A stretch of DNA of 64,000 nt. Source: Gaoshiqia sediminis (GTDB taxonomy: Bacteria; Bacteroidota; Bacteroidia; Bacteroidales; Prolixibacteraceae). Both the position numbers and the translations under genes were made by a program. The notes beneath the pieces were generated by a model. That model made no database searches. It was not told where the DNA came from and saw only the letters and a program-made list of their open reading frames with translations. Positions within the stretch are counted from its first letter, which is position 1. Every line of letters begins with the position of its first letter. The DNA lies in contig NZ_JAPAAF010000009.1 in assembly GCF_025907915.1 (NCBI RefSeq), positions 62,001 to 126,000 on the forward strand. The letters run 5' to 3'. Of the stretch, positions 26,140-34,312 are shown one piece after another.

Positions 26140-26164
26140 AACAAATCCTAAAATTGTCACCCGA

Positions 26165-26722
26165 ATGAAAACGAAAAAATTTACATTTCAACAAACCGTG
26201 GTAAACCAGGTTCAAACAACTTACAGCTATAAAATAAAAGCCAAAACTACCGAAGAAGCTGAAAGCAAATTCAAAAAAATGTTTGAAGAAAAATTGGAAG
26301 AAGGCAAAGGGCATTTGCCGCTAAAGAAGTTAAAACCAAAAAAAGAGAAAGTGGAAACAAGCCCTGTTTCACCGGAAATGACCGATACCGCCACGATTGT
26401 TGTTTCGGTAATCAGCAAAAACAAAAAACAATCCGAAACACGGCCCGTTTATGACAATAAAAGTCAGCTCTGGGCAACAGCCGCCGGAGGACAGCAAGAT
26501 GTGGCTACTGTGGAAACAGAAGATATCAGTCGGGAGATACCCATCACAGATGCGGAAGAAGTTTCAGATGAAACTGTTGAAGCCCATGCGGAAACAACAG
26601 ACGCCCCCCTGACCGCAGCCACCGAAGTTACCCCTGAAAAAACGGGCGCGACCTCCTCAACTGAAACTGCCGCCCCAACCGCAGAAAAAACCAACAAACA
26701 CCATCGCAAGGCCCATTCCTAA
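26165..26722 (+). CDS. Charged low-complexity protein of unknown function
   Basis: The 185-residue protein has a short N-terminal region (1-60) with strand-helix character: KFTFQQTVVNQVQTTYSYKIKAKTTEEAESKFKKMF. A lysine-rich stretch (KKLKPKKEKVE) follows at about 57-67. The last 80 residues are an acidic Thr/Ala/Glu-rich tail without predicted fold, ending in basic HHRKAHS. No signal peptide. The biased tail suggests a disordered or nucleic-acid-associated protein, but that is speculation. Confidence 0.6.
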   Translation: MKTKKFTFQQTVVNQVQTTYSYKIKAKTTEEAESKFKKMFEEKLEEGKGHLPLKKLKPKKEKVETSPVSPEMTDTATIVVSVISKNKKQSETRPVYDNKSQLWATAAGGQQDVATVETEDISREIPITDAEEVSDETVEAHAETTDAPLTAATEVTPEKTGATSSTETAAPTAEKTNKHHRKAHS

Positions 26723-26729
26723 ATGCAAA

Positions 26730-26753
26730 AACCAGTGTCTCACGACACTGGTT
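26730..26753 (-). terminator. Intrinsic terminator after asnB
   Basis: AACCAGTGTC and GACACTGGTT form a perfect 10-base stem with a TCAC loop. The minus-strand copy is followed by TTTTGCATTT, which suits asnB; the opposite side has a weaker tail. Confidence 0.75.
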
Positions 26754-26825
26754 CCACACTCATTTTTGGCAAAATGGTCAGCCACTCTCCAGCAGCCAAC
26801 AGTATTTAACTTTAGGGTTTTGGTC

Positions 26826-28493
26826 TTATTTATTGCTGTATTCGTGTACCCCTTTCACGGCACGTCCCGATGGGTCGGCATTATTGCGAAATGATTCATC
26901 CCAGGCTAAAGCTTCAGCTGTACTGCAAGCGATGGATGGCACCGAAGGTACGCAGGCAGCTGCTTGATCAGACGGGAAGTGCTCAGTAAAAATCGACCGG
27001 TAGAGATACTCCTCTTTAGACATGGGAGTGTTTATCGGGAAACGGAAATGAGCGTTGGCCATCATTTCATCGCTCACCTTATCGCTGGCAATTTGTTTCA
27101 GCGTATCAATCCATCCGTAACCCACGCCATCAGAGAATTGCTCTTTCTGCCGCCAGGTAACGCTCTCAGGCAAAGCGTGTTCAAACGCTTTACGAACTAC
27201 CCATTTTTCAATTTTCCCGTTGCCCGCCATTTTATCTTTCGGATTCAGGCGCATGGCCACATCCATAAATTCTTTATCGAGGAAAGGCACGCGGCCTTCA
27301 ACGCCCCAGGCAGCCAACGATTTGTTGGCGCGCAAACAGTCGTAAAGGTTCAGTTTGTTTATTTTACGTAAGGTTTCTTTGTGGAATTCTTCGGGATTCG
27401 GCGCTTTATGAAAGTAAAGGTAACCTCCGAAAATTTCATCGGCCCCTTCGCCGGTAAGCACCATCTTGATGCCCATCGATTTGATCACCCGCGCCAACAT
27501 ATACATCGGGGTGGATGCCCGGATAGTAGTCACATCGTAGGTTTCGATATGGTAGATCACATCGCGGATGGCATCGAGACCTTCCTGAATCGTGTAATGG
27601 ATCTCGTGATGAATGGTCCCGATATGGTCGGCTACTTTACGAGCCGCAGCCAGGTCGGGCGAACCTTCCAAACCGATTACAAACGAGTGGAGCTGCGGCC
27701 ACCAGGCGTCTTTTTGATCCCCTTCTTCAACCCGCTTTCCCGAAAACTTCTTGGCCAGCGCCGAGGTTACCGACGAATCGAGCCCTCCGGAAAGGAGCAC
27801 ACCGTAGGGCACGTCCGACATCAGCTGGCGGTGTACAGCAGCCTCCATCGCTTCGCGCAATTCATCGATGCTGGTCGTATTGTCTTTTACATTTTCATAA
27901 TCCATCCAGTCGCGTGTCCACCAACGTTTGATTTCACCGTCCTTGCTGTATAAGTAGCTGGCGGGCGGGAACTCCTGGATTTTGGTGCAATATCCTTCGA
28001 GGGCTTTTAGCTCCGAAGCCACATAAAAATTTCCATGCTTATCCCAGCCCATGTAGAGCGGAATGATACCGATATGGTCGCGGCCAATCAGATAAACGTC
28101 TTTTTCGACATCGTACAGTGCAAAAGCAAAAATTCCATTTAACTCATCCAGAAAATCTATTCCCTTTTCCTGGTACAAGGCCAGAATAACTTCGCAGTCA
28201 GAACCTGTCTGATACTCGTAATTTGCTTTTGTACGTTCGCGGATTTCGCGATGGTTGTATATTTCCCCGTTTACGCCGAGGATGAGTTTTTTGTCCTTAC
28301 TGAACAAGGGCTGCCCACCAGATTCGGGGTCAACGATCGACAAACGTTCGTGAGCGATGATTGCTTTCTCGCCGCAATAAATGCCCGACCAGTCTGGCCC
28401 GCGATGTCTGATCCGCTTGGATTGCTTCAACACCTGCGGCCTCAACTCCTGAGCATCAATTTTTAAATCAAATACGCCTACAATTCCACACAT
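26826..28493 (-). CDS. asnB: Glutamine-hydrolysing asparagine synthase B
   Basis: AsnB makes asparagine from aspartate, glutamine and ATP. The 555-residue protein begins MCGIVGVF, exposing Cys2 as the glutaminase nucleophile. The N-terminal Ntn domain (to about 190) has RHRGPDWSG and GVNGEIYNH. The synthetase domain has the ATP pyrophosphatase loop LLSGGLDSSVTSALA near residue 230 and LTGEGADEIFGGY near 345. Length equals E. coli AsnB. A consensus promoter lies about 50 bases upstream. Confidence 0.97.
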   Translation of the reverse strand: MCGIVGVFDLKIDAQELRPQVLKQSKRIRHRGPDWSGIYCGEKAIIAHERLSIVDPESGGQPLFSKDKKLILGVNGEIYNHREIRERTKANYEYQTGSDCEVILALYQEKGIDFLDELNGIFAFALYDVEKDVYLIGRDHIGIIPLYMGWDKHGNFYVASELKALEGYCTKIQEFPPASYLYSKDGEIKRWWTRDWMDYENVKDNTTSIDELREAMEAAVHRQLMSDVPYGVLLSGGLDSSVTSALAKKFSGKRVEEGDQKDAWWPQLHSFVIGLEGSPDLAAARKVADHIGTIHHEIHYTIQEGLDAIRDVIYHIETYDVTTIRASTPMYMLARVIKSMGIKMVLTGEGADEIFGGYLYFHKAPNPEEFHKETLRKINKLNLYDCLRANKSLAAWGVEGRVPFLDKEFMDVAMRLNPKDKMAGNGKIEKWVVRKAFEHALPESVTWRQKEQFSDGVGYGWIDTLKQIASDKVSDEMMANAHFRFPINTPMSKEEYLYRSIFTEHFPSDQAAACVPSVPSIACSTAEALAWDESFRNNADPSGRAVKGVHEYSNK

Positions 28494-28542
28494 AATGCCA
28501 AAAATTTAAATCGTGTATCAATTTCTAATTTCCTTTCGGGAT

Positions 28543-28573
28543 CAAAAATAATCCTTTTGTTTTTATTTCCAAA
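28543..28573 (-). promoter_or_regulatory. Consensus promoter of asnB
   Basis: The minus strand reads TTTG, exactly 19 bases, then TATTTTTG, an exact match to the Bacteroidota TTTG-N19-21-TAnnTTTG promoter. The predicted start near 28536 leaves about 43 bases of leader before asnB. The remaining 240 bases up to the ychF terminator at 28815 show no recognised gene. Confidence 0.75.
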
Positions 28574-28814
28574 CCACAACTGACATTTTTCTACTTTTAA
28601 GCACATAAAACTAACACACAAGATGGCATTCAAGAAGTTTTATTTCTTTTTGAAATATTCATTTTTAAAAACTGCCCCCCCACTTTCAATCCCAGTCCAT
28701 CAAAATAAAACAAGAAAAAATCAAAGCACCCCACGTTGCGCACAGGGGGCATTCCGTTTTAATTGAAGAATCGAGCCACACGAGCAGCATGCAAGAAAAA
28801 AGTCAATTTTTTTA

Positions 28815-28843
28815 CAAAAAAAAGCAGTTCGAAATCGAACTGC
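28815..28843 (-). terminator. Intrinsic terminator after ychF
   Basis: GCAGTTCG and CGAACTGC form an 8-base stem with an AAAT-type loop; the minus strand continues into nine T. It begins 26 bases after the ychF stop. Confidence 0.85.
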
Positions 28844-28868
28844 CTCTTCAGGTATCTTTTTGAATATT

Positions 28869-29969
28869 TTAAACATTAAAACGGAAGTGCACAATATCGC
28901 CATCTTGAACGACGTATTCTTTCCCTTCGATGGCCATTTTGCCGGCTTCCTTGCAGGCTTGTTCCGATCCCAATGCGATGAAGTCGGCGTATTTAATCAC
29001 TTCGGCACGGATAAAGCCTTTTTCGAAATCAGAGTGAATAACGCCGGCAGCCTGTGGTGCTTTAAAACCACGCTTATAAGTCCAGGCACGTACCTCTTTT
29101 ACACCGGCAGTGAAGTAGGTTTCCAATTGCAACAGCCGGTAAGCCGATTTAATCAGTTTGTTCACACCCGATTCACTCAAGCCCAGATCCTCCAGAAACA
29201 TCTGACGCTCCTCGTAACTTTCCAACTCGGCGATATCGGCTTCGGTTGCCGCAGCAATCACCAACATCTCCGCATTTTCGTCTTTAATAGACTCTTTGAT
29301 AGCCTCCACAAAGCCGTTGCCATTCAGTACCGCAGCTTCGTCCACGTTGCAAACGTAGAGAATAGGCTTATTGGTAAGCAACTGTAGGTCTTTGCCCAAC
29401 TTTTGATCAGCTTCGTCAATTTCGACCGTACGAGCCGATTTACCCTGAACCAACGCTTCTTTATATAAGGATAGGATCTTGAACAGTCTTTTCGCTTCCG
29501 GATCGTTACCGGTTTTTGCCTGTTTCTCCACTTTTGCCAAACGGGCTTCAACGGTTTCCAGGTCTTTCAACTGAAGTTCAATATCGATCGTTTCCTTGTC
29601 GCGCACCGGATCGATAGTGGTATCCACATGGGTGATATTATCATTTTCGAAACAGCGCAGTACATGAATAATAGCGTCGGTTTCGCGTATGTTGCCGAGA
29701 AATTTATTTCCCAGGCCTTCGCCTTTACTCGCGCCGCGGACCAAACCGGCTATGTCCACAATTTCGACTACCGTAGGGACAATCCGCTCGGGATGCACCA
29801 ATTCGGACAGCTTATTCAAACGCTCGTCCGGCACAGTTATCACCCCCAGGTTGGGTTCGATAGTGCAAAACGGAAAGTTTGCAGACTGCGCCTTGGCATT
29901 CGACAAACAGTTAAACAAGGTTGACTTTCCCACATTCGGAAGCCCCACAATACCACACTTTAAAGCCAT
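28869..29969 (-). CDS. ychF: Redox-regulated ATPase YchF (OLA1 family)
   Basis: The 366-residue protein is a universal Obg-related P-loop protein that prefers ATP and binds ribosomes. The P-loop GLPNVGKSTLFN is at residues 8-19, the switch/G3 region is DIAGLVRGASKGEGLGNKFL, and the G4 position reads NVDE rather than NKxD, the change that explains ATP preference. A coiled-coil helical arm (about 125-200) and the C-terminal TGS-like domain (about 280-366, ending in EYVVQDGDIVHFRFNV) are present. Confidence 0.97.
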   Translation of the reverse strand: MALKCGIVGLPNVGKSTLFNCLSNAKAQSANFPFCTIEPNLGVITVPDERLNKLSELVHPERIVPTVVEIVDIAGLVRGASKGEGLGNKFLGNIRETDAIIHVLRCFENDNITHVDTTIDPVRDKETIDIELQLKDLETVEARLAKVEKQAKTGNDPEAKRLFKILSLYKEALVQGKSARTVEIDEADQKLGKDLQLLTNKPILYVCNVDEAAVLNGNGFVEAIKESIKDENAEMLVIAAATEADIAELESYEERQMFLEDLGLSESGVNKLIKSAYRLLQLETYFTAGVKEVRAWTYKRGFKAPQAAGVIHSDFEKGFIRAEVIKYADFIALGSEQACKEAGKMAIEGKEYVVQDGDIVHFRFNV

Positions 29970-29995
29970 TATCTCTTCTTCTAAAAATTGCGCTG

Positions 29996-30003
29996 CAAAG
30001 TTA
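29996..30003 (-). promoter_or_regulatory. -7 box of ychF promoter
   Basis: The minus strand has TAACTTTG followed by CAG, matching TAnnTTTG. The expected -33 region 19 bases away reads GTTC, a poor match. The leader to ychF would be about 25 bases. Confidence 0.5.
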
Positions 30004-30015
30004 ATCCTTTTTCCC

Positions 30016-30037
30016 TATTTTTGAACAGGCAATTGCC
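30016..30037 (+). promoter_or_regulatory. -7 box and palindrome before the Nudix regulator
   Basis: TATTTTTG at 30016-30023 matches the -7 consensus, facing the regulator gene. Directly downstream GGCAATTGCC (30028-30037) is a perfect 10-base palindrome at the predicted start point, placed like an operator. A second inverted pair, GCCAGG / CCTGGC, follows at about 30041-30079. Autoregulation is a guess. Confidence 0.3.
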
Positions 30038-30106
30038 CCTGCCAGGTTTTAGCATGGATTTATCCTGGCTTGCAGTCTATTTCTACGACCATTAATACCT
30101 TTTCTT

Positions 30107-30856
30107 ATGATACTAAAATCGGTTTCCATTGATTGTGTGATATTTGGCTTCGACGGCACATCCATTAAAGTACTGCTCTCACAACAGAATCCTGAAATAT
30201 TGCGGAAACAAATCTCCGAACGTGACGATTATGAAGAGATCAAAGTGCTGTACGATCAGCACCCAACCCTCACCCAACCCGACTGTTGGAGCGTTTTTGG
30301 CGCGCATGTACCAGAAGAACTAGATATTGATGAATATGCCCGTGAATTGCTGTTCATCGCCACCGGTATGAATGATGTTTTCCTGAAACAATTTCATTGT
30401 TTCGGAGACGTTAAGCGTGTACCCAACTACCGGGTAATCACAATCGGATATTACGCGTTGATTAATCCGGCCCATCACACCATCAAGAAATCGATCGCCC
30501 TGAACGAACTCGAGTGGTTTGACCTGTACAGCCTGCCCAAGCTGTCGTTCGACCATGACGAGATTATCCGCAAAGCTATCGCGCATTTACGCAACGAAGT
30601 GCGCTACCAGCCTATCGGGTTTCACCTATTGCCTGAAAAATTCACTCTTACCGAGTTCCAAACCCTGTACGAAGTAATTCTGGACAAGAAGATGGACACA
30701 CGTAACTTCCGTAAGAAAATTGCCAACATGGGATTGCTGATCGACACCCGAGAAAAACAACAAAACGTATCGCACCGCGCTGCCAAACTATACCAATTCG
30801 ACGAAACCATATATAACCAGCTAAAAAAAGAAGGATTGAAATTCAGGATTGAGTAG
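30107..30856 (+). CDS. NrtR-like Nudix-domain transcriptional regulator
   Basis: The 249-residue protein combines an N-terminal Nudix fold (about 5-150) with a C-terminal winged helix (about 165-240, FTLTEFQTLYEVILDKKMDTRNFRKKI), the architecture of NrtR/AraR regulators. The Nudix box is degenerate: aligned on the TG pair, the segment ELLFIATG has lost the REXXEE glutamates needed for hydrolysis, so it should bind a ligand without cleaving it. Family members sense ADP-ribose, arabinose or other metabolites; here the ligand is unknown because no obvious target operon adjoins it. Confidence 0.88.
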   Translation: MILKSVSIDCVIFGFDGTSIKVLLSQQNPEILRKQISERDDYEEIKVLYDQHPTLTQPDCWSVFGAHVPEELDIDEYARELLFIATGMNDVFLKQFHCFGDVKRVPNYRVITIGYYALINPAHHTIKKSIALNELEWFDLYSLPKLSFDHDEIIRKAIAHLRNEVRYQPIGFHLLPEKFTLTEFQTLYEVILDKKMDTRNFRKKIANMGLLIDTREKQQNVSHRAAKLYQFDETIYNQLKKEGLKFRIE

Positions 30857-30927
30857 TTAATAATTCTTAACCAATTAAACCTCCAGTCCAAAATAATATC
30901 TCTTATCCGAAACCAGTACGCAAACAA

Positions 30928-31476
30928 ATGACCAGCGACCAGCAAATCATTGATGATCTGAAAAACGAGAGCACCAAACAGGTGGCCTTTCGTTTGCTGG
31001 TGAAAACCTATAAGGAAAGGCTGTACTGGCACATCCGAAAAATTGTCCTGAACCACGACGACGCCGACGATATATTGCAAAATACCTTCATTAAAGTGTG
31101 GCGAAACATCGATTCGTTCCGGGCTGAGTCGGGGCTTTACACCTGGCTGTACCGTATTGCTACCAACGAATCGCTCACTTTCCTGAATCAAAAAAAGAAA
31201 AAAACATTCGGCGGAACTGATGACGAGATGAACGATTACTTGCTCGAAAACATCCAGACCGACCCTTATTTCAACGGCGACGACATTCAGCAAAAACTAC
31301 AGGAAGCCATAGCCCGATTGCCCGAGAAACAGCGTTTGGTTTTTAACATGCGTTATTTTGACGATATCAAGTACCAGGACATGGAAAAAATACTGGAAAC
31401 ATCGGCCGGGGCACTAAAAGCATCGTACCACCATGCCGTAAAAAAAATTGAAGACTACTTTAAATCAATTGAATAG
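30928..31476 (+). CDS. ECF-type RNA polymerase sigma factor
   Basis: The 182-residue protein has the sigma region 2 (about 22-90, DADDILQNTFIKVWRNIDSFRAESGLYTWLYRIATNESLTFL) and region 4 (about 125-175, LPEKQRLVFNMRYFDDIKYQDMEKILETSAGALKASYHHAVKKIE). It heads a three-gene group with a membrane protein and a Spy-like periplasmic protein, an arrangement expected for envelope stress control. Confidence 0.93.
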   Translation: MTSDQQIIDDLKNESTKQVAFRLLVKTYKERLYWHIRKIVLNHDDADDILQNTFIKVWRNIDSFRAESGLYTWLYRIATNESLTFLNQKKKKTFGGTDDEMNDYLLENIQTDPYFNGDDIQQKLQEAIARLPEKQRLVFNMRYFDDIKYQDMEKILETSAGALKASYHHAVKKIEDYFKSIE

Positions 31477-31532
31477 CCGTTTATAAAAAATGTATTTAAA
31501 CTTTTCAGTTTAAAACCAGTCAAAAGGACGTG

Positions 31533-31982
31533 ATGGAAAAAAGAAATGACATACTGAAAAACCAACCGCAGTTTCCGAAAGGCAATCCGTTTGAGGTGCC
31601 CGAAGGATATTTTGAATCTCTGGAAGACCGGATTGGGGCACGTATTGAAGATGAAGTGGCCTTCAAATCTCCCGTGCAAAAAGTCATCCAAATGCTGAAG
31701 CCCATATTGGGACTGGCCGCCAGCTTTGCTATTGCCTTCCTGCTTATTTATTATCCACTGGGAAAATTTATTCCCAAATTTATGGCTAAATCAGACACTC
31801 AAACCGAAGAATCGTTGTTTGAACTGGAGTTCATCGAGAATACCATGTTCATCGACGAAAATACATTATTGCAAGCATTGAGCGCCACTGAAGCTTCAAC
31901 AGAATTTGAGAGTGACGAAATCATCAACCTGCTCTCTTCCGAACTGAACGATTATCAAATTTATGCCGAAATCATTAACTAA
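31533..31982 (+). CDS. Putative anti-sigma-like single-span membrane protein
   Basis: The 149-residue protein starts at ATG 31533; an AAAAGGA ribosome binding site lies 5 bases upstream, which decides against the GTG one codon earlier. The N-terminal 45 residues include NPFEVPEGYFESLEDRI, a motif I associate with small proteins encoded after ECF sigma genes in Bacteroidota. One membrane helix spans about 58-77. The C-terminal half is acidic and presumably periplasmic. It is the likely partner of the sigma factor 56 bases upstream, but no canonical anti-sigma domain was recognised. Confidence 0.65.
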   Translation: MEKRNDILKNQPQFPKGNPFEVPEGYFESLEDRIGARIEDEVAFKSPVQKVIQMLKPILGLAASFAIAFLLIYYPLGKFIPKFMAKSDTQTEESLFELEFIENTMFIDENTLLQALSATEASTEFESDEIINLLSSELNDYQIYAEIIN

Positions 31983-31988
31983 CAGAAT

Positions 31989-32450
31989 ATGAAGAAGATT
32001 ACTATTATACTGAGTTTGCTTTTACTGGGAGTTTTTGCCATAGCACAACCTCGGGGAAGGCATGATGACTTTGAAAAATACAAAGCGCTGAAAGTATCGT
32101 TCATGACCGAGAAACTGGAACTGACCCCACAGGAAGCCCAACAGTTCTGGCCTATTTACAACGAATTTGACAAAAAACGCTTTGAAACCCATCAAAAAAG
32201 ACGGGAATTGGAAGAACAGGTGAAAACCAATTACGACAAATACTCCGAAAGCGAGTTTAAAAAGGCGAGCTACGAAATCATTGACCAAGCTGTTAAGGAA
32301 TCCAGCCTGTTAAAGGAGTACCATGAAAAATTTCTGCGTGTACTACCTGCCAAAAAAGTAGTCATCATCGGACAGGTTGAAAATGAATTCCGCTTTAAGA
32401 TGATTCGTGAATACCGTCAGCGAGAGCGGGAGGGCGACGACAGGAAATAG
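31989..32450 (+). CDS. Spy/CpxP-like periplasmic protein
   Basis: The 153-residue protein has a signal peptide (MKKITIILSLLLLGVFAIAQ) and a helical mature part with FMTEKLELTPQEAQQFWPIYNEFDKKRFE, close to the LTxxQ motif region of Spy/CpxP-type chaperones. The C-terminal third is rich in Arg/Glu. It starts 6 bases after the putative anti-sigma gene. By family logic it may protect or sense misfolded envelope proteins. Confidence 0.7.
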   Translation: MKKITIILSLLLLGVFAIAQPRGRHDDFEKYKALKVSFMTEKLELTPQEAQQFWPIYNEFDKKRFETHQKRRELEEQVKTNYDKYSESEFKKASYEIIDQAVKESSLLKEYHEKFLRVLPAKKVVIIGQVENEFRFKMIREYRQREREGDDRK

Positions 32451-32463
32451 ATCAAAGAGGTTC

Positions 32464-32575
32464 CTAAAAAGCTCTTACCATTGGGGATTAGTCACCCTGA
32501 ATTTATTTCAGGGTCTGTTTATCAACTGATTGAGATCCCAAAACAAGTTCGGGATGACTCGTAAGAGCTTTTTAG
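32464..32575. repeat. Nested inverted repeat, dispersed-element type
   Basis: Perfect 15-base outer arms CTAAAAAGCTCTTAC (32464-32478) and GTAAGAGCTTTTTAG (32561-32575) enclose two inner hairpins. One is ACCCTGAA / TTCAGGGT at 32494-32514. The other is ATCCCAAA / TTCGGGAT near 32535-32555. The two inner units are 26-base inverted copies of each other with 19 identities, and all seven differences are transitions. The GTCATCCCGAA-type unit resembles intergenic repeats I recall from other Bacteroidota genomes. The right outer arm ends in TTTTTAG and could also terminate the Spy-like transcript. Confidence 0.7.
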
Positions 32576-32599
32576 ACCCCCTTCCTTTTAGCCCATCAT

Positions 32600-34108
32600 T
32601 CAGTTTCTGAATTTCACAAAACGTCCTTCCTCCAGGAAACGAATCGTATCATTGATTCCCTCGTACATCAACCGATCTTGCTCCACAAAGGGTACCTGCT
32701 CACGGTACCGGCCCACAAATTCTTCTAAATAAGGCGATGTTTTTAAGGGACGGCGAAAATCGAGCGCCTGAGCGGCATTGAACAGTTCGATAGCCAAAAC
32801 TTTCAGGGTATTTTCCGCAACAGTCAAGGCTTTGGTAGCGGCATTCCCCCCCATGCTCACATGGTCTTCCTGTTCATTCGACGAAGGAATGGAATCGACC
32901 GAGGCCGGCGTGCAAAGCTGCTTGTTCTGGCTCACAATAGATGCCGCCGCATATTGCGGAATCATGAAACCGGAGTTCAATCCCGGATTGGCCACCAAAA
33001 ATACAGGCAGACCACGCTCCCCGGCAATCAGCCGATAAGTGCGTCGCTCCGAAATGCTCCCCAACTCAGACAACGCAATGGCCAGAAAATCGAGCGCCAG
33101 CGCCAGCGGTTCACCATGAAAGTTCCCTCCGGAAATGATCAAATCGTCATCGGGAAAAACGGTCGGATTATCGGTTACCGAATTGATTTCAACCTCCACC
33201 ACCCTGGCCACATAATTAACAGCATCCTTCACCGCACCATGCACCTGAGGGATACACCGGAATGAATACGGGTCCTGCACGTGCTGCTTTTCACGGGCAA
33301 TAATCTCGCTGCCTTTTAGTAACTCGCGGAAGTTTCGCGCAGTTTCAATCTGGCCCGTATGCGGACGGATCTGCTGCACTTGTGCCATAAAAGGTTCCAG
33401 CAACCCATCGAAACCGTCCAGCGAAATGGCGCCAATGACATCGGCATATTTTACGGTACGAAAGCTTTTCAGCAAGGTATAAACCGCATGGGCGCTCATA
33501 AACTGGGTACCGTTCAGCAAGGCCAAACCTTCTTTGGCTTCCAGGCGAACAGGCTCCCAGCCCTTCTTTTTCAGAACTTCCGCAGCAGCCATTTTCTTCC
33601 CTTTATAATTAACCGTTCCTAAACCCAACAGAGGCAGGAACAGCATAGCAAGGGGAGCCAAATCTCCACTTGCACCCAACGAACCCTGTGCAAATACCTG
33701 GGGCAGAATATCCTCGTTAAACAAATCGACTATGCGCTGCACTGCGATCAACTGAACGGCTGAATTCCCTTTGGCCAGGGCATGTGCTTTCAACAACAAC
33801 ATCAGCCGCACCACATCGGCAGGAACCTCGTCACCCACATTGCAGGCGTGCGAGAGAATCAGGTTTTCCTGCAATTTGCTAAGGTCTGCTTTGGAGATTT
33901 TACGGTCGCACAAAGCGCCAAAGCCGGTGTTGATCCCGTAAATCGGGTCTTCGGTTTGCGCCAGTTTCCGGTCGAGATAAGCTTTTGATTTTTGAATTAG
34001 CTGAACCGATTCAGCAGAGAGTACTAACTTCCTTTTTTGCTCCAGAATGTCTTCGATCACTTCATAGGTTAGCGGTGCCGGACTTATTTCGTGGATTTGT
34101 CGTTTCAT
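32600..34108 (-). CDS. hutH: Histidine ammonia-lyase
   Basis: HutH deaminates histidine to urocanate. The 502-residue protein has the Ala146-Ser147-Gly148 triad inside GSLGASGDLAPLA, which self-cyclises to the MIO cofactor. The histidine-specific SSNEQEDHVSMG segment is at about residue 412, and YGINTGFGAL is at 57-66. These favour histidine over phenylalanine or tyrosine as substrate. No hutU, hutI or hutG lies nearby, so the rest of the pathway is encoded elsewhere or absent. It is tail-adjacent to hisS, a chance link with histidine at most. Confidence 0.94.
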   Translation of the reverse strand: MKRQIHEISPAPLTYEVIEDILEQKRKLVLSAESVQLIQKSKAYLDRKLAQTEDPIYGINTGFGALCDRKISKADLSKLQENLILSHACNVGDEVPADVVRLMLLLKAHALAKGNSAVQLIAVQRIVDLFNEDILPQVFAQGSLGASGDLAPLAMLFLPLLGLGTVNYKGKKMAAAEVLKKKGWEPVRLEAKEGLALLNGTQFMSAHAVYTLLKSFRTVKYADVIGAISLDGFDGLLEPFMAQVQQIRPHTGQIETARNFRELLKGSEIIAREKQHVQDPYSFRCIPQVHGAVKDAVNYVARVVEVEINSVTDNPTVFPDDDLIISGGNFHGEPLALALDFLAIALSELGSISERRTYRLIAGERGLPVFLVANPGLNSGFMIPQYAAASIVSQNKQLCTPASVDSIPSSNEQEDHVSMGGNAATKALTVAENTLKVLAIELFNAAQALDFRRPLKTSPYLEEFVGRYREQVPFVEQDRLMYEGINDTIRFLEEGRFVKFRN

Positions 34109-34312
34109 AGTTTGTCTTATTTCCCGATAAAAATTACGAATAGAAATTGAAAACAGAAACCAAAATCAGTTTCTATTTTCGGAATCATACCCATGGAAAA
34201 TAAAACATCAGGGGAAACGCGCATCGCTTCCCACACATTTTACCGGACGATCGTCCTTTTGCTTCGGATGGAATTTTACCGGCCACATACCGGCAATTAC
34301 GAGAAATACCGG

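Noticed and set aside
30107-30856. Active Nudix hydrolase
   Set aside because: The catalytic glutamates of the Nudix box are absent and a winged helix is attached, so a regulator is more likely.
34245-34256. Perfect palindrome GGACGATCGTCC between hutH and hisS
   Set aside because: No loop for a hairpin, no promoter beside it and only one copy seen, so chance cannot be excluded.
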